Shown in pieces: positions 17,700 to 25,988 of a stretch of DNA of 64,000 nt (within the stretch, counting starts at the first letter, position 1; each line of letters starts with the position of its first letter). The translations under genes and the position numbers were made by a program. Location of the stretch: NCBI GenBank assembly GCA_964605665.1, contig CAZSDP010000001.1, positions 186,001-250,000 on the forward strand. The letters are read 5' to 3'. The notes under the pieces were generated by a model. It saw nothing but the letters and a program-made list of their open reading frames with translations, had not been told where the DNA came from and ran no database searches. The DNA is from CAZSDP01 sp964605665. Lineage in GTDB: Bacteria > Planctomycetota > UBA8108 > UBA1146.

Positions 17700-18851
17700 A
17701 TGTTGAGCTACACGCTGCGGAGAATTGCCGGAGTGATTCCGGTGATTCTCCTAGTGACACTACTGGTCTTCACGCTGAATGCGTTGATTCCAGGAGACCC
17801 GGGACGAATCAGACTGGGTCAGCGCGCTGACCCAGATCAGGTCGCTGCGTGGAATTTCAAGCGTGGCTACGACGCCCCTTTCATTCTGCAGTACCTACGT
17901 TATCTAGGGTTCGCTCCATCTCGGGTCTACCTCGATACCGCACTTCCCTCCGGGGAGCTCTCAGAGGAGGCCTATGAGCAAGCGCGCGACCTACAGTCGC
18001 GTAATGCGCCACTCGAGGAGTACCAGGAGTTCGCGAAACAGTATCGACTGTCGGTCGATACCGACTCAGAGTTCGCAAAGAAGAGTCAGCCCCTTCTTTA
18101 CCAATCGAGATTCCAAGGGGTCCTTCAGGGCAACTTCGGAGAGTCAGATGTCAAGGGGGGGAAGCGGGTTTTCCCAGTGATCGGGGAGGCGTTCCAGGTC
18201 ACCCTAAGGCTTGCCTTCGGGTCGATTTTGGTCGCCATTTTTCTCGGCGTCTGCGCCGGAATCTTGTCCGCGGTCAAAAGCCGTACTTGGATCGACTACA
18301 CGTCGATGGTTCTCGCCATCATCGGAGTATCCTTGCCCGTCTTCTGGCTCGGAATCCTGATGATCATCTACGTTGCGCCAGTCGTTGGTTTACCGAGGAG
18401 TGGGTTCAATGACGCGACGCTACTGACGATGACGAAGTCGCTCGTCCTTCCCTGCATCGCCTTGGGCTTGATCTCGTCTGCAACGATCGCTCGATTGACC
18501 CGCTCGGCAATGCTCGACGTCTTGAGCCAAGACTATGTCAGAACCGCCAAGGCGAAAGGGCTCAAACCCCGGATTGTCATTCTGAGACACGCTCTCCGCA
18601 ATGCTTCGATCCCCATCGTGACCGTCGTCGGAAACTCGTTCGGCTATCTGCTCGTCGGAGCGGTCTTGACCGAGTCGGTGTTCGCCTTGCCCGGTCTCGG
18701 AAGAACAATCGTCGATTCCATCGTCCAGCGTGATCGGATGGTGATCACCGGAGGAATCTTGGTGATGTCGGTGATTTTCGTCACCGTCAATCTACTCGTC
18801 GATCTCAGTTACGGATTCTTCGATCCGAGGGTGCGCCATGGCAGAGGTTGA
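17700..18851 (+). CDS. Opp/Dpp-type permease B, cassette 2
   Basis: 383 residues, ATG start with GAGGG 6 bases upstream. After TM1 and LIPGDPGRIRLGQRA there is an insertion of about 90 residues rich in E, Q and R (about 60-150) before LQGNFGES and the regular five-TM core. The EAA loop is AKAKGLKPRIVILRHALRNASIPIV and the C-terminus is VNLLVDLSYGFFDPRVRHG. The stop codon lies 14 bp inside the next permease gene, which implies translational coupling. Confidence 0.88.
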   Translation: MLSYTLRRIAGVIPVILLVTLLVFTLNALIPGDPGRIRLGQRADPDQVAAWNFKRGYDAPFILQYLRYLGFAPSRVYLDTALPSGELSEEAYEQARDLQSRNAPLEEYQEFAKQYRLSVDTDSEFAKKSQPLLYQSRFQGVLQGNFGESDVKGGKRVFPVIGEAFQVTLRLAFGSILVAIFLGVCAGILSAVKSRTWIDYTSMVLAIIGVSLPVFWLGILMIIYVAPVVGLPRSGFNDATLLTMTKSLVLPCIALGLISSATIARLTRSAMLDVLSQDYVRTAKAKGLKPRIVILRHALRNASIPIVTVVGNSFGYLLVGAVLTESVFALPGLGRTIVDSIVQRDRMVITGGILVMSVIFVTVNLLVDLSYGFFDPRVRHGRG

Positions 18852-19749
18852 AAACCAACCACGCAAAGGTCGTTCGCCAACCCAGTTGGCAGTGCGAAGA
18901 CTCAAGAAGAACCGCCTCGCGATGGTCGGCCTCGCAGCGGTGTCTGTCGTGGTGATCCTCGGCTTGTTTCCAGGTCTCCTCGCACCTCACGACTATGCAC
19001 TGCAGTACCGAGACAATGATTCCTGGCAAGTTCCACCGATCTATTGGCCCGGCTTTTCAGGTGAATCGAACCCGTCACATCCCCTCGGAACAGACGAGCT
19101 CGGAAGAGACGTCCTCTCGAGATTGATCTATGGAGCTGGAATTTCACTTCGAGTCGGTGTCGTGGGCACTGCGGTCGCCGTCTTGATCGGAGTTCTCTTC
19201 GGAGCCATTGCTGGCTATTTCGCGGGACTGACCGACTGGACAATTTCGCGATTGACCGACACCTTCTTCGCATTTCCGAGCCTACTCCTCGCCATCGGGA
19301 TACTTGCCGTCTTCGAAGAGCCAAACGAGACGATTATTTTCGCGGCGCTCGGTCTAGTGGGTTGGCCAGGGGTCGCCCGAATCGTGCGAGGACAAGTGAT
19401 CTCACTCCGAAACTCGGAATATGTGCTCGCGGCACAAGCACTCGGACAAAAGAATTCAGCGATCTTGATTCGCCACATTCTCCCCAATTGCATGGGGCCG
19501 ATCGTGGTCGTGGCGACACTGATGATCGCAGGTAACATCCTCGCCGAGGCAGGACTGAGCTTCCTCGGAATCGGCCTCCCTCCTCCCAGTCCATCGTGGG
19601 GAAGAATGTTGGTCGACTCCAAGGAGTTTTGGCCAACGATGCCTTGGATGGGGGTCCTACCAGGACTCGCCATCAGCTTTACAGTTCTCGGCTTCAATCT
19701 CTTTGGGGATGGCCTACGCGATGCGTTCGATCCGAAGATGAGGGCTTAG
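18838..19749 (+). CDS. Opp/Dpp-type permease C, cassette 2
   Basis: 303 residues, the normal size for OppC/DppC. A short cytosolic N-terminus precedes TM1 (about 28-48). HPLGTDELGRDVLSRLIYGAGISLRVG, the EAA loop AAQALGQKNSAILIRHILPN, LSFLGIGLPPPSPSWG and GLRDAFDPKM are all canonical. It closes cassette 2 (SBP-B-C). The next gene is convergent, 64 bp away. Confidence 0.9.
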   Translation: MAEVENQPRKGRSPTQLAVRRLKKNRLAMVGLAAVSVVVILGLFPGLLAPHDYALQYRDNDSWQVPPIYWPGFSGESNPSHPLGTDELGRDVLSRLIYGAGISLRVGVVGTAVAVLIGVLFGAIAGYFAGLTDWTISRLTDTFFAFPSLLLAIGILAVFEEPNETIIFAALGLVGWPGVARIVRGQVISLRNSEYVLAAQALGQKNSAILIRHILPNCMGPIVVVATLMIAGNILAEAGLSFLGIGLPPPSPSWGRMLVDSKEFWPTMPWMGVLPGLAISFTVLGFNLFGDGLRDAFDPKMRA

Positions 19750-19813
19750 TACTTCGGCACCGACTTCCAAATAAAAACGACCAGTTGAACTCTCAGAACC
19801 GCTCCGCTCAACT

Positions 19814-20782
19814 TCAAGTCTGATCCTTAGGATCGAGAGCATCTCTCAGAGCATCCCCGAGATGCCCTAAGGCACCGAGCGTGGCGACAATGACCACAGA
19901 AGGGAAAAAGATCAGCCACCAGGGCGGATCGATCGGGGTCATCACTTCAAATGCGTCGCGTGAAAGCGTTCCCCAGCTCACCAAGGGGGCTTGTACCCCG
20001 AGACCAAGAAAACTCAAGAACGCCTCCACCAAGAGAATTTTTGGAATCGTCAGGGTCAAGGTGACGATGATCACGGGGAGCAAGTTCGGAAACACGTGAG
20101 AACGAACCAACCGGGACGAGCTTCCTCCGAGCGCCCGCGCCGCCTCAACATATTCCCGTTCGCGTAATGAGATCACTTGGCCATGGACCACTCTTGCCAT
20201 CGTCAGCCAGTAAACCAATCCCAAGGTCACCAAAAACACGGTGAGATTTCCCATTGTCCCCGAAAACACCGGGACTCCTCTGGCGACCGTGACGAAGAAG
20301 ATCACCAAGAAGATGAATGGGATCGAGTAAAGAACATCGACAATGCGCATCATCACATTGTCCAACCAGCCTCCCACAAATCCTGCGGTAGCCCCCCAAA
20401 GTACGCCAATCGTCAAAGACACAAATGCGGCCGCAAGAGCGGTGACGAGAGAAATCCTCGCTCCCCATAGGATCCTCGAGAGCAGGTCGCGCCCCAACGC
20501 ATCGGTACCGCAGAGAGCGTGAATCTCCGTATCTCCAAAGAGAAAACCTCTGACCGAATCATCGAGGTGAGATGCGGAGGAACGAACATCCAGTTGTGGG
20601 GGACTCAATGCCGCTGCGAGGTCGATCGCCTTCGGTGAGGACAAGGGGAGCCACGGAGTCGCGAGCGTCAAAAGACAAACAAAGCAGAGAAAGCAGAAGG
20701 CGGTGATCGTGCTCTTTCGCGCGAATAGTCGCCGTATCGCGCGCGATCCTGGACTTTTCGCAGAAGCAACCGCGTGCGGCAT
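19814..20782 (-). CDS. Opp/Dpp-type permease C, cassette 3
   Basis: 322 residues from ATG 20782. TM1 is at about 28-48, followed by a periplasmic segment and GTDALGRDLLSRILWGARISLVT. The EAA-type loop reads AARALGGSSSRLVRSHVFPN and the end is ALRDALDPKDQT. Its start overlaps the stop of the B permease (TGATG). Third and last gene of a minus-strand SBP-B-C cassette without ATPases. Confidence 0.88.
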   Translation of the reverse strand: MPHAVASAKSPGSRAIRRLFARKSTITAFCFLCFVCLLTLATPWLPLSSPKAIDLAAALSPPQLDVRSSASHLDDSVRGFLFGDTEIHALCGTDALGRDLLSRILWGARISLVTALAAAFVSLTIGVLWGATAGFVGGWLDNVMMRIVDVLYSIPFIFLVIFFVTVARGVPVFSGTMGNLTVFLVTLGLVYWLTMARVVHGQVISLREREYVEAARALGGSSSRLVRSHVFPNLLPVIIVTLTLTIPKILLVEAFLSFLGLGVQAPLVSWGTLSRDAFEVMTPIDPPWWLIFFPSVVIVATLGALGHLGDALRDALDPKDQT

Positions 20783-21699
20783 CAGGAACCTCCCACCCGT
20801 GGATCGAGGCCTCGTATCAGAAGATCCACAAGTAGATTGAAACTGCCGACCATCGCGGTGTAGAGCATCACGACCCCCATCGAGAGGGGATAGTCGCGAT
20901 TCAAAGCAGCCTGGACGAAGTGACTCCCCAAACCGGGGATTGCGAAGACTTGCTCAATCACCAGAGACCCGGTGAGAATTCCGGCCGCGGCGGGACCGAG
21001 ATAACTGACGACTGGGATAATTCCGGGGCGAAAGGCGTGCCTCCAGAGAGCTTGACTCGGGGTCAATCCCTTCGCTCGCGCAGTACGGATGAAGTCTTCA
21101 TTCATCGCTTCGCGCCAGCCGGTTCTCGCGAGACGAGCGATCGCGGCAGCAAATGGAAGCGCCAAACAAACCGATGGCAAAACGAGATGTCGCACCCCGC
21201 CCCAACCAGCGGCGGGCAACCATCCGAGCCAAAATGAGAAGAAGAGAACCAGCGCGGATGCGAGAACGAAGTTCGGAATCGCCAAGCCAAGACTAGACGC
21301 TGCCATCACCAGCGTGTCAGTTCTCTTCCCCGGGAAGAGCGCAGCGCGTGCTCCCGCATACAAACCGAGACCCAATGCGATCACCAACGCCACGCCGCCG
21401 AGCAAGAGGCTGCGCGGAAGCCCCTGCCTGATCACCTCGACCACGCTATAGTCCACGAGTCGATAGCTCGGGCCCATATCTCCCTTGAGAGCAGCGGTCA
21501 AGTGCGACCAATACTGTCGGTAGATCGGGTCATTCAGTTTGTACTTCTCTTCGATCGCCTCGACGACCGCGGCGGGAGGACTTCTCTCTTCGTCGAATGG
21601 TCCTCCGGGGACGGCACGCATCAAGAAGAAGGAGACGGTATAAACCGCCCAAAGGGTCAACAGCAGCCAGAGAGCTCGCTTGAACAGGAACCCGATCAC
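20782..21699 (-). CDS. Opp/Dpp-type permease B, cassette 3
   Basis: 305 residues, GTG start at 21699, overlapping the solute-binding protein stop by 4 bp. It is a standard-sized OppB: RAVPGGPFDEERSPP, KYKLNDPIYRQYWSHL, EAA loop ARAKGLTPSQALWRHAFRPG, and GSFNLLVDLLIRGLDPRVGGS. The absence of a loop insertion sets it apart from the B permeases of cassettes 1 and 2, so the cassettes are not simple recent duplicates. Confidence 0.9.
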   Translation of the reverse strand: MIGFLFKRALWLLLTLWAVYTVSFFLMRAVPGGPFDEERSPPAAVVEAIEEKYKLNDPIYRQYWSHLTAALKGDMGPSYRLVDYSVVEVIRQGLPRSLLLGGVALVIALGLGLYAGARAALFPGKRTDTLVMAASSLGLAIPNFVLASALVLFFSFWLGWLPAAGWGGVRHLVLPSVCLALPFAAAIARLARTGWREAMNEDFIRTARAKGLTPSQALWRHAFRPGIIPVVSYLGPAAAGILTGSLVIEQVFAIPGLGSHFVQAALNRDYPLSMGVVMLYTAMVGSFNLLVDLLIRGLDPRVGGS

Positions 21700-23411
21700 C
21701 GAGTCTCTCCATCACTCTTAGAGTTCATCCACCGAAACAGCTTTGGCCACTGTTGGTCGAGAGCATTCGGTCCGAGTCCTTGAAGCTCTGGGGAGATCAT
21801 CGAGGTGGTGACTCCGTACCAGAGAGGGATCACCGGCCCACTTTCGAGTAACTGTCGCTCTGCTTCAAAGAGAAGCGTATCTCGTATGACACCATCGGGA
21901 GTACGTTCAGCCCGCGCGAGCAAGTCATCGTAAGTCGCGTCACTCCACCCAGTCCGATTCGAACCTGAATCAGTTCTAAAGACTTCCAGGAACGTCATCG
22001 GATCGAGATAGTCAGCAACCCACGAAGACGTCGCGACGTCATAGTCGAGAGCCCTTTGAGCATCGCGACTACTCTTACCCTCCAGATTTCGCAGGATCAG
22101 CTCGACTCCCAATTCACGCGCCCAAGTCTCTTGTAACCACTCCGCGACTCTTTGTTGGCGAGGTGACGATGAATAGAGAAGCTCCAATTCTGGTGGTGGA
22201 GACCCCGCTGACTCCCCTGGAACTCGAAAACCCGCTCGACGCATCAGCTCTCGCGCCTGCTGAGGGTCAAAGCCGAGAGTGCCCCAGGTATCGGAGGTGA
22301 TCTCGGTCGAAGAGAGCACACCCGCGGTCGACAGACATGCTCTCGCTTCTGGAAAAGGGGTCGAGGCCATCGGATCGAGTCGATTCAGGGCGATTTGCGG
22401 CCAAGGAACAAAACTCCAGGCCGGTTGTTCGCCTGAACCGATCACTCGATCGCAGAGCTCTCTTCGATCGATACTCATCGATAGAGCTCGCCTCAACGAT
22501 TCGGACAATCGCTCAGCCCGGGTGGCATTGACTCTCAGAAATGCGATTTCCAGATGCGGTCGACGAGTGAAGACGCCCGCGAATTCTTGGTTCCCGACAA
22601 GATTTGGAATCACCGCATGAGGGATCTGAGTGATCCAGTCTGCTTCACCGGTGAGGAATAAATTCAATAGAGTGGTGGGGGACTCAGCAGAGAGGAAATC
22701 GATCGTCGAAACGGAAACCTCAGTCGATCCCCAATAGTGAGGATTCTTCTCCACACGAACCCGGTCACGGAGCCACCGATCCGCCAGCGAGTATGGTCCA
22801 TTGGACACCAGTCGATTGGGAGCGAGAAGCGCAGACCCACCCGACTCTTCGACACTCTGGCGATGGACAGGAGCCAGGGGATAAAAGCTGGTCAACGAAA
22901 GAAAGTACGGAACTGGCTTTTCGAGTTCGACAATCAAGGTCTGCGGATCGGGACAGCGGATCGAAACCGCGTCTCGTGATCCAATTCCCGAGGTGTATTC
23001 ACGAGCACCGACGATCGGCCAAAGAAAAGACCCGTAAGCACAGCCCTCGCGTGGATCGAGCAATCTGAGCCAAGAGAACCGAAAATCCTCAGCGGTGAGG
23101 GGATCGCCATTCGACCACTGAAGTCGATCACGCAGCGTGAATTCGATCTGGCGACCATCGGGGGAGACCCGCCAAGACTTCGCGGCACCCGGGAGCGGCT
23201 CCAGAGTATGCGGATCCGCGATCGTGAGTCCTTCGAAGAGCGCCCGAAGCACTCTCCCTTCCGCGACCGCTGTCACACGAGCAGGATCGAGGCTACCAGG
23301 GTCTCGGCCGATCCCGACCACCAATGTCGTTCGATCACGGGGCACTGACCCTGCGGCCAACAGAAAGGCCAGGTACAAAATGACGGAGAGCGTCATGATG
23401 ACTCGACCCAA
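21696..23411 (-). CDS. Family 5 solute-binding protein, cassette 3
   Basis: 571 residues from TTG 23411, which has AAAGGA 7 bases upstream; the ATG at 23396 lacks such a site. A Sec signal peptide without lipobox cysteine covers residues 1-23 (cleavage near AAGSVPRD). SBP family 5 hallmarks: RDPGSLDPARVTAVAEGRVLRALFEGL, FTLRDRLQWSNGDPLTAEDFRFSWLRLLDP, and VIPLWYGVTT near the end. This matches the OppA peptide-binding group more closely than the other three SBPs. First gene of cassette 3. Confidence 0.88.
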   Translation of the reverse strand: MGRVIMTLSVILYLAFLLAAGSVPRDRTTLVVGIGRDPGSLDPARVTAVAEGRVLRALFEGLTIADPHTLEPLPGAAKSWRVSPDGRQIEFTLRDRLQWSNGDPLTAEDFRFSWLRLLDPREGCAYGSFLWPIVGAREYTSGIGSRDAVSIRCPDPQTLIVELEKPVPYFLSLTSFYPLAPVHRQSVEESGGSALLAPNRLVSNGPYSLADRWLRDRVRVEKNPHYWGSTEVSVSTIDFLSAESPTTLLNLFLTGEADWITQIPHAVIPNLVGNQEFAGVFTRRPHLEIAFLRVNATRAERLSESLRRALSMSIDRRELCDRVIGSGEQPAWSFVPWPQIALNRLDPMASTPFPEARACLSTAGVLSSTEITSDTWGTLGFDPQQARELMRRAGFRVPGESAGSPPPELELLYSSSPRQQRVAEWLQETWARELGVELILRNLEGKSSRDAQRALDYDVATSSWVADYLDPMTFLEVFRTDSGSNRTGWSDATYDDLLARAERTPDGVIRDTLLFEAERQLLESGPVIPLWYGVTTSMISPELQGLGPNALDQQWPKLFRWMNSKSDGETR

Positions 23412-23645
23412 TCGGGATTCCTTTCTGAAGCGGAGAGGCCCCGCTCACGCCGCCCATCGCTCTCGATCAAAGTTGCATCGCCCGCGAGGATGCGCCCTAT
23501 CGAAGAGAGTGTCCAATGATCTGAGCGACTCCCGAAGGCGAATTCGCGCAAAAACGAAAGATCGTCGCACTCGATTTTCACCTTTGCGGAGGCTGAATCG
23601 TTATCCTGACTCCATCAGTTCAGCGACCGGGGGGAGGATCAAAGC

Positions 23646-24332
23646 GTGACGAACAGCGGGCCAATCCAGTCCACGAAGATGCGAATCGTTCACCGTTGCA
23701 GGTCGTACCTATTGATGGTGAGCCTGCTCCTCGCTAGCTGTACAACCCCGATGAGTCTGATCGAAGAAGCGAACGAGGGAGGACGCCACGAACGCCGAGA
23801 CGCGCTCGATAAGCTCGGTGAACTCGCCAGTCGAGAACAAGGCTTCCCCGACGATCCTGAACTTCGCGCTGCACTCAATCGCACTCTCGTGGAGCGATCC
23901 GCGGTCGAACCAAACCCGAGTTTACGGGCGCAAATGTTAAAAATCGCGGTCGACGCAGATCTCCCCGCCGCTTCAGAGTTGTTACTGAAAGCGTATAAAG
24001 ACTCTCATCTCGCCGTCCGTCTCGAGGCGGTGTCCTCGATCACCGCTCTCCCATCGGACGCTCGTCGTGAACAACTCAAACGACAACTCGACTCCGATGA
24101 CGATGCTCTCCTGCAAATTGCCGCGGCCTCCGAATACAGCGAAGTCGGGAGCATTGAGTGGGTTCCCGACTTGGTCGGCGTCATCGTTGATCCCCGTATC
24201 GACATCAATATTCGATTCCAAGCCTACTTGTCCGCTCTCGCCCTGACCGGCGAGGAATTGCTGTTCCTCCCGGCTGAGTGGGAACGCTGGAGCAATCGCA
24301 CCCGGCAATCCCAAGAGAAATCGACCCCCTGA
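23646..24332 (+). CDS. HEAT-repeat-like lipoprotein
   Basis: 228 residues from GTG 23646, with GGAGG 8 bases upstream. A lipoprotein signal peptide ends at LLLASC. The mature part is helical with HEAT-like repeats (RRDALDKLGELASRE, SHLAVRLEAVSSITALPSDARRE, DDALLQIAAASEYSEVGSIEWVPDLVGVI) and ends in EWERWSNRTRQ. It broadly resembles the small HEAT lipoprotein at 3282-3635. Function unknown. It overlaps the next gene, for a flippase-like membrane protein, by one base (TGATG), so the two are probably coupled. Confidence 0.7.
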   Translation: MTNSGPIQSTKMRIVHRCRSYLLMVSLLLASCTTPMSLIEEANEGGRHERRDALDKLGELASREQGFPDDPELRAALNRTLVERSAVEPNPSLRAQMLKIAVDADLPAASELLLKAYKDSHLAVRLEAVSSITALPSDARREQLKRQLDSDDDALLQIAAASEYSEVGSIEWVPDLVGVIVDPRIDINIRFQAYLSALALTGEELLFLPAEWERWSNRTRQSQEKSTP

Positions 24333-25432
24333 TGGGGAAGACCACCCCCCTCGATCGAGAAAACCGTCGCAAGAAATCCTTTTGGTTCGGGGTGAAGGCG
24401 CTCCTGGCGATCGGTCTGATCGGTTATCTCCTTCGCAGTGGAAAAATCGACCTCGAGACCCTTCGCGTGGCGACCCCGAGCAAAATCGTCGTTGCTCAAC
24501 TCTTCTGGTTTTCCGCATTTCTTCTCACTGTACTGCGATGGCGACTCCTTCTGATCGCACTGGGAGTTCCCCACCGATTTCGAGATACCCTCCGGCTCAG
24601 CGGCCTTGGACTTTGTTTCAGTCAGGTGATCCCCGGCGCGACGGGTGGAGACTTGGTACGGGGGGTCCAGATCGCCCGCGAGAGCCCCGGAAAGGGCTCA
24701 AATGCCGTTCTGTCGGTACTCCTCGATCGAGCGATCGGTCTGACCGCCCTCACCGCAATCGGAGTGATCGGTGTCGTTCTGAGTCCTGCAGAAATGCGGG
24801 ATAGTCCTCTTCTCAATCGCCTTGGCTACCTCCTCAGCGCCCTCTTTCTCGCGACCATAATCGTGGGTGCCCTGCTCTTCTGGCGGCGATTGTGGACCGA
24901 CACTGTTTTGTCCCGCTGGCTCTCCGTCCTTCCCGGTCATCGCTGGTTTCTTCGATTGGGGGAGGCCCTTTGGCAGATGAAGCGGCGCGTTCGGACCTTG
25001 GTCGCCTGCTTTCTGATTTCGGTCGCATCTCATGGATTGTTCGTCCTCACCGCCTTTTCACTGGCGAAGAGCCTCTCTGGCGACGTCCCCTCAATCGGAC
25101 GCTACTTCCTCTTGGTCCCCTTGGGTCAGCTCGCATTCAGCCTCCCTCTGACTCCGGGCGGAACCGGAGTCGGCCAATGGGCTTACGGAGAGCTCTTTCA
25201 GTCGGTGGGAGAAGCAAATGGGGCCGAACTCGCCACCCTGCTCCAAGCCACCTCGGTCTTCTGGGCGATTCTCGGCGCCTTCGCGCTCTTCCGGGGGGGG
25301 CGGGCCATCGGCGAAATTTGGTCAGAAAGCGTGGATCAGGGAGATGAGATCGAATTTGGCCACTCCACCCCATCCCCCTCACCTGAAGGAGAGATCCGCC
25401 AACCACCGAGAGACCCAACATCTGACCGCTGA
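24332..25432 (+). CDS. Lysylphosphatidylglycerol synthase TM-region/flippase-like protein
   Basis: 366 residues from ATG 24332; an in-frame start 54 bases upstream would lie within the previous gene. Six to eight hydrophobic segments span residues 20-330. The family (UPF0104/LPG_synthase_TM) is recognisable by LRWRLLLIALGVPHRFRDTLRLSGLGLCFSQVIPGATGGDLVRG and, late, SLPLTPGGTGVGQWAYGELF. Members include the flippase part of MprF and relatives of uncertain function. No catalytic aminoacyl-transferase domain is attached, so a lipid- or glycan-lipid-handling role is the safest statement. Confidence 0.78.
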   Translation: MGKTTPLDRENRRKKSFWFGVKALLAIGLIGYLLRSGKIDLETLRVATPSKIVVAQLFWFSAFLLTVLRWRLLLIALGVPHRFRDTLRLSGLGLCFSQVIPGATGGDLVRGVQIARESPGKGSNAVLSVLLDRAIGLTALTAIGVIGVVLSPAEMRDSPLLNRLGYLLSALFLATIIVGALLFWRRLWTDTVLSRWLSVLPGHRWFLRLGEALWQMKRRVRTLVACFLISVASHGLFVLTAFSLAKSLSGDVPSIGRYFLLVPLGQLAFSLPLTPGGTGVGQWAYGELFQSVGEANGAELATLLQATSVFWAILGAFALFRGGRAIGEIWSESVDQGDEIEFGHSTPSPSPEGEIRQPPRDPTSDR

Positions 25433-25438
25433 GACCAC

Positions 25439-25467
25439 TTGCCGCTCCGAGGAGGCTTCGCTATCCT
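25439..25467 (+). promoter_or_regulatory. Possible promoter before small basic protein gene
   Basis: TTGCCG (25439-25444) and TATCCT (25462-25467) are spaced by 17 bp. Each matches four of six consensus positions. The site is about 120 bp upstream of the small basic protein start. Plausible but weak. Confidence 0.3.
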
Positions 25468-25586
25468 CTTACCGGTTACGGTGATGGGGAGACGCGTTGA
25501 CGATTCCCAACGAAATCCATGGGATGATCCCGCGATCTGACCGCAACCCGATTCATGTGACTCAAGCAATCGAATGGACCTGAACC

Positions 25587-25811
25587 ATGTCTGTCCACAA
25601 GACTTTGAAAGCGGGCGATGGGCTGAAGCGAACCCGCAACGTGTTGAACCGCTACGAGAGAATCTTAGAGCTCGAACGACAGGGCGATTTCAGTGAGGGG
25701 CAAAGTCCCTACGGACTGCGCAAAGTCCGCATCGCCAAACCAAAGAAACGCGGAAAGACCAAGAAGAAGAAAGAAGAAGCTGCGGCCGAAGAGACCGGAG
25801 GGGTGTCTTGA
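25587..25811 (+). CDS. PVC-type small basic protein
   Basis: 74 residues. The first half, SVHKTLKAGDGLKRTRNVLNRYERI followed by LERQGDFSEGQSPYGLRKVR, matches the small basic protein family known from Chlamydiae, Verrucomicrobia and Planctomycetes. The second half is a lysine-rich tail (PKKRGKTKKKK) ending acidic. The charge and size suggest binding to rRNA or the ribosome, but I know of no demonstrated function. It is flanked by the flippase-like gene and the Yej-type transporter operon. Its presence is the best single taxonomic clue in the window. Confidence 0.82.
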   Translation: MSVHKTLKAGDGLKRTRNVLNRYERILELERQGDFSEGQSPYGLRKVRIAKPKKRGKTKKKKEEAAAEETGGVS

Positions 25812-25988
25812 GCGCCATCCGATGGTAAGCGCTTTGTCTCAGGTTTAAGCTTTGCTGGTCATGGCCGCGCCGCAATTCGTGGTAGCGGCCAATTTCGTGA
25901 GTTTGACCGATCGCGACACGTCGACGCGATCTCCTCCATGACCGTCCCGCCTCAGGGGCACGATTCTGCTGATCGCAGGGAGTTCCCG

